Positions 32,253-32,641 of a stretch of 32,641 nt of DNA are shown here, piece after piece. The stretch spans positions 49,491-82,131 of the forward strand of contig NW_014577263.1 in NCBI RefSeq assembly GCF_000485595.1. Direction: 5' to 3'. The notes under the pieces are model-generated. The model saw only the letters and a program-made list of their open reading frames with translations, was not told the DNA's origin and did not search any database. Made by a program: the position numbers and the translations under genes. The DNA is from Priapulus caudatus. Lineage: Eukaryota; Priapulida; Priapulimorpha; Priapulimorphida; Priapulidae. Numbering within the stretch: the stretch's first letter is position 1; the number at the start of each line of letters is the position of its first letter.

Positions 32253-32326
32253 AAGTCTTCTAATTCATCATCAGAGCCGAGTTCGCCTCGTAGTGGGTGT
32301 AGGGGAACACTCTCTATGTTGTCCGC
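32245..32326 (-). CDS. Possible internal exon of an unknown gene
   Basis: The minus strand has a strong pyrimidine-rich acceptor (TCTGTCTCTCTCACAG). It is followed by 82 bases reading ADNIESVPLHPLRGE and then an acidic stretch, GSDDELEDLQN, ending at a donor (AATG, then GTAATG). The composition is protein-like, unlike the nearby repeats, and no stop occurs. I do not recognise the family. It may be the edge of a neighbouring gene in the opposite orientation to the peptide array. Confidence 0.4.
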
Positions 32327-32374
32327 CTGTGAGAGAGACAGAGACAGATGGCGTGATGAGATATGTGACATACA

Positions 32375-32641
32375 CACTATCCTCATACACCTCACCACAC
32401 ACCTCACATGCTCTCACCTCACACATTCTCACCTCACACCTCACCTCACATGCTCTCACCTCACACACCTCACCTCACACCTCACCTCACACCTCACCTC
32501 ACATGCTCTCACCACACACACCTCATCTCACACCTCACCTCACACCTCACCTCACATGCTCTCACCTCACACATTCTCACCTCACACCTCACCTCACATG
32601 CTCTCACCTCACACATTCTCACCTCACACCTCACCTCACAT
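32375..32641. repeat. CTCACCTCACA-type minisatellite at the window end
   Basis: Mixed 10-bp CTCACCTCACA and ATGCTCTCAC/ATTCTCACCT units, arranged in higher-order blocks of about 40 and 85 bases, run to the end of the window and probably beyond. Confidence 0.9.

Overview
This is a stretch of animal genomic DNA, most likely from a marine invertebrate. I base that on short exons split by GT-AG introns, abundant CA, ACGC, TA and GA microsatellites, a long satellite array, and fragments of LINE, Helitron, MULE-like, piggyBac-like and fold-back elements. The species cannot be named from the sequence. Parts of the window (about 1130-7250, 14700-17900 and 21000-24500) carry dense random one-base insertions and deletions, as in unpolished long-read assembly. 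There is a 25-base N gap at 21945-21969. Reading frames in those parts cannot be trusted.

The only convincing genes are four tandem copies, all on the plus strand, of one five-exon gene for a small secreted cysteine-rich peptide (copies start near 7821, 15343, 22190 and 28009). The repeating unit is about 6-7 kb. Each unit has an upstream conserved block, a CA/ACGC microsatellite, a conserved 5' leader, exon 1 (signal peptide), exon 2 (variable linker), exons 3 and 4 (cysteine framework), exon 5 (conserved C-terminus), and a conserved 3' UTR and flank. Copy 1 is open from start to stop (127 codons). Its exon 4 acceptor lies in an antisense LINE, and its stop codon lies in the terminal repeat of a MULE-like MITE. 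Copy 4 is cleanly sequenced and in phase throughout, but has one TAA in exon 4. Copies 2 and 3 are disrupted by indels that may be sequencing error, decay or both.

Layout: 1-1130 low-complexity and GA-rich DNA; 1135-7250 an array of about 48-bp repeats; 7250-11600 gene copy 1; 11600-15250 spacer with a GC-rich segment and a 500-bp alternating purine-pyrimidine minisatellite of 18-bp period; 15250-18960 copy 2; 18960-22080 spacer with TG tracts, duplicated blocks and a fold-back element; 22080-25120 copy 3; 25120-27900 spacer with a piggyBac-like MITE, a trinucleotide tract, a second fold-back element and a CA/ACGC tract; 27900-31300 copy 4; 31300-32641 a further MITE, two possible minus-strand exons of a neighbouring gene, and a terminal minisatellite.

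The main result is the pattern of change in the gene family. Comparing the two clean copies, exon 3 differs at 14 of 67 bases and every difference changes an amino acid, while all five cysteine codons are identical. An adjoining intron stretch is about 95% identical. The signal-peptide exon and last exon are conserved. This is the signature of a rapidly diversifying secreted peptide family (defence, venom, recognition or similar); the function itself cannot be read from the sequence.
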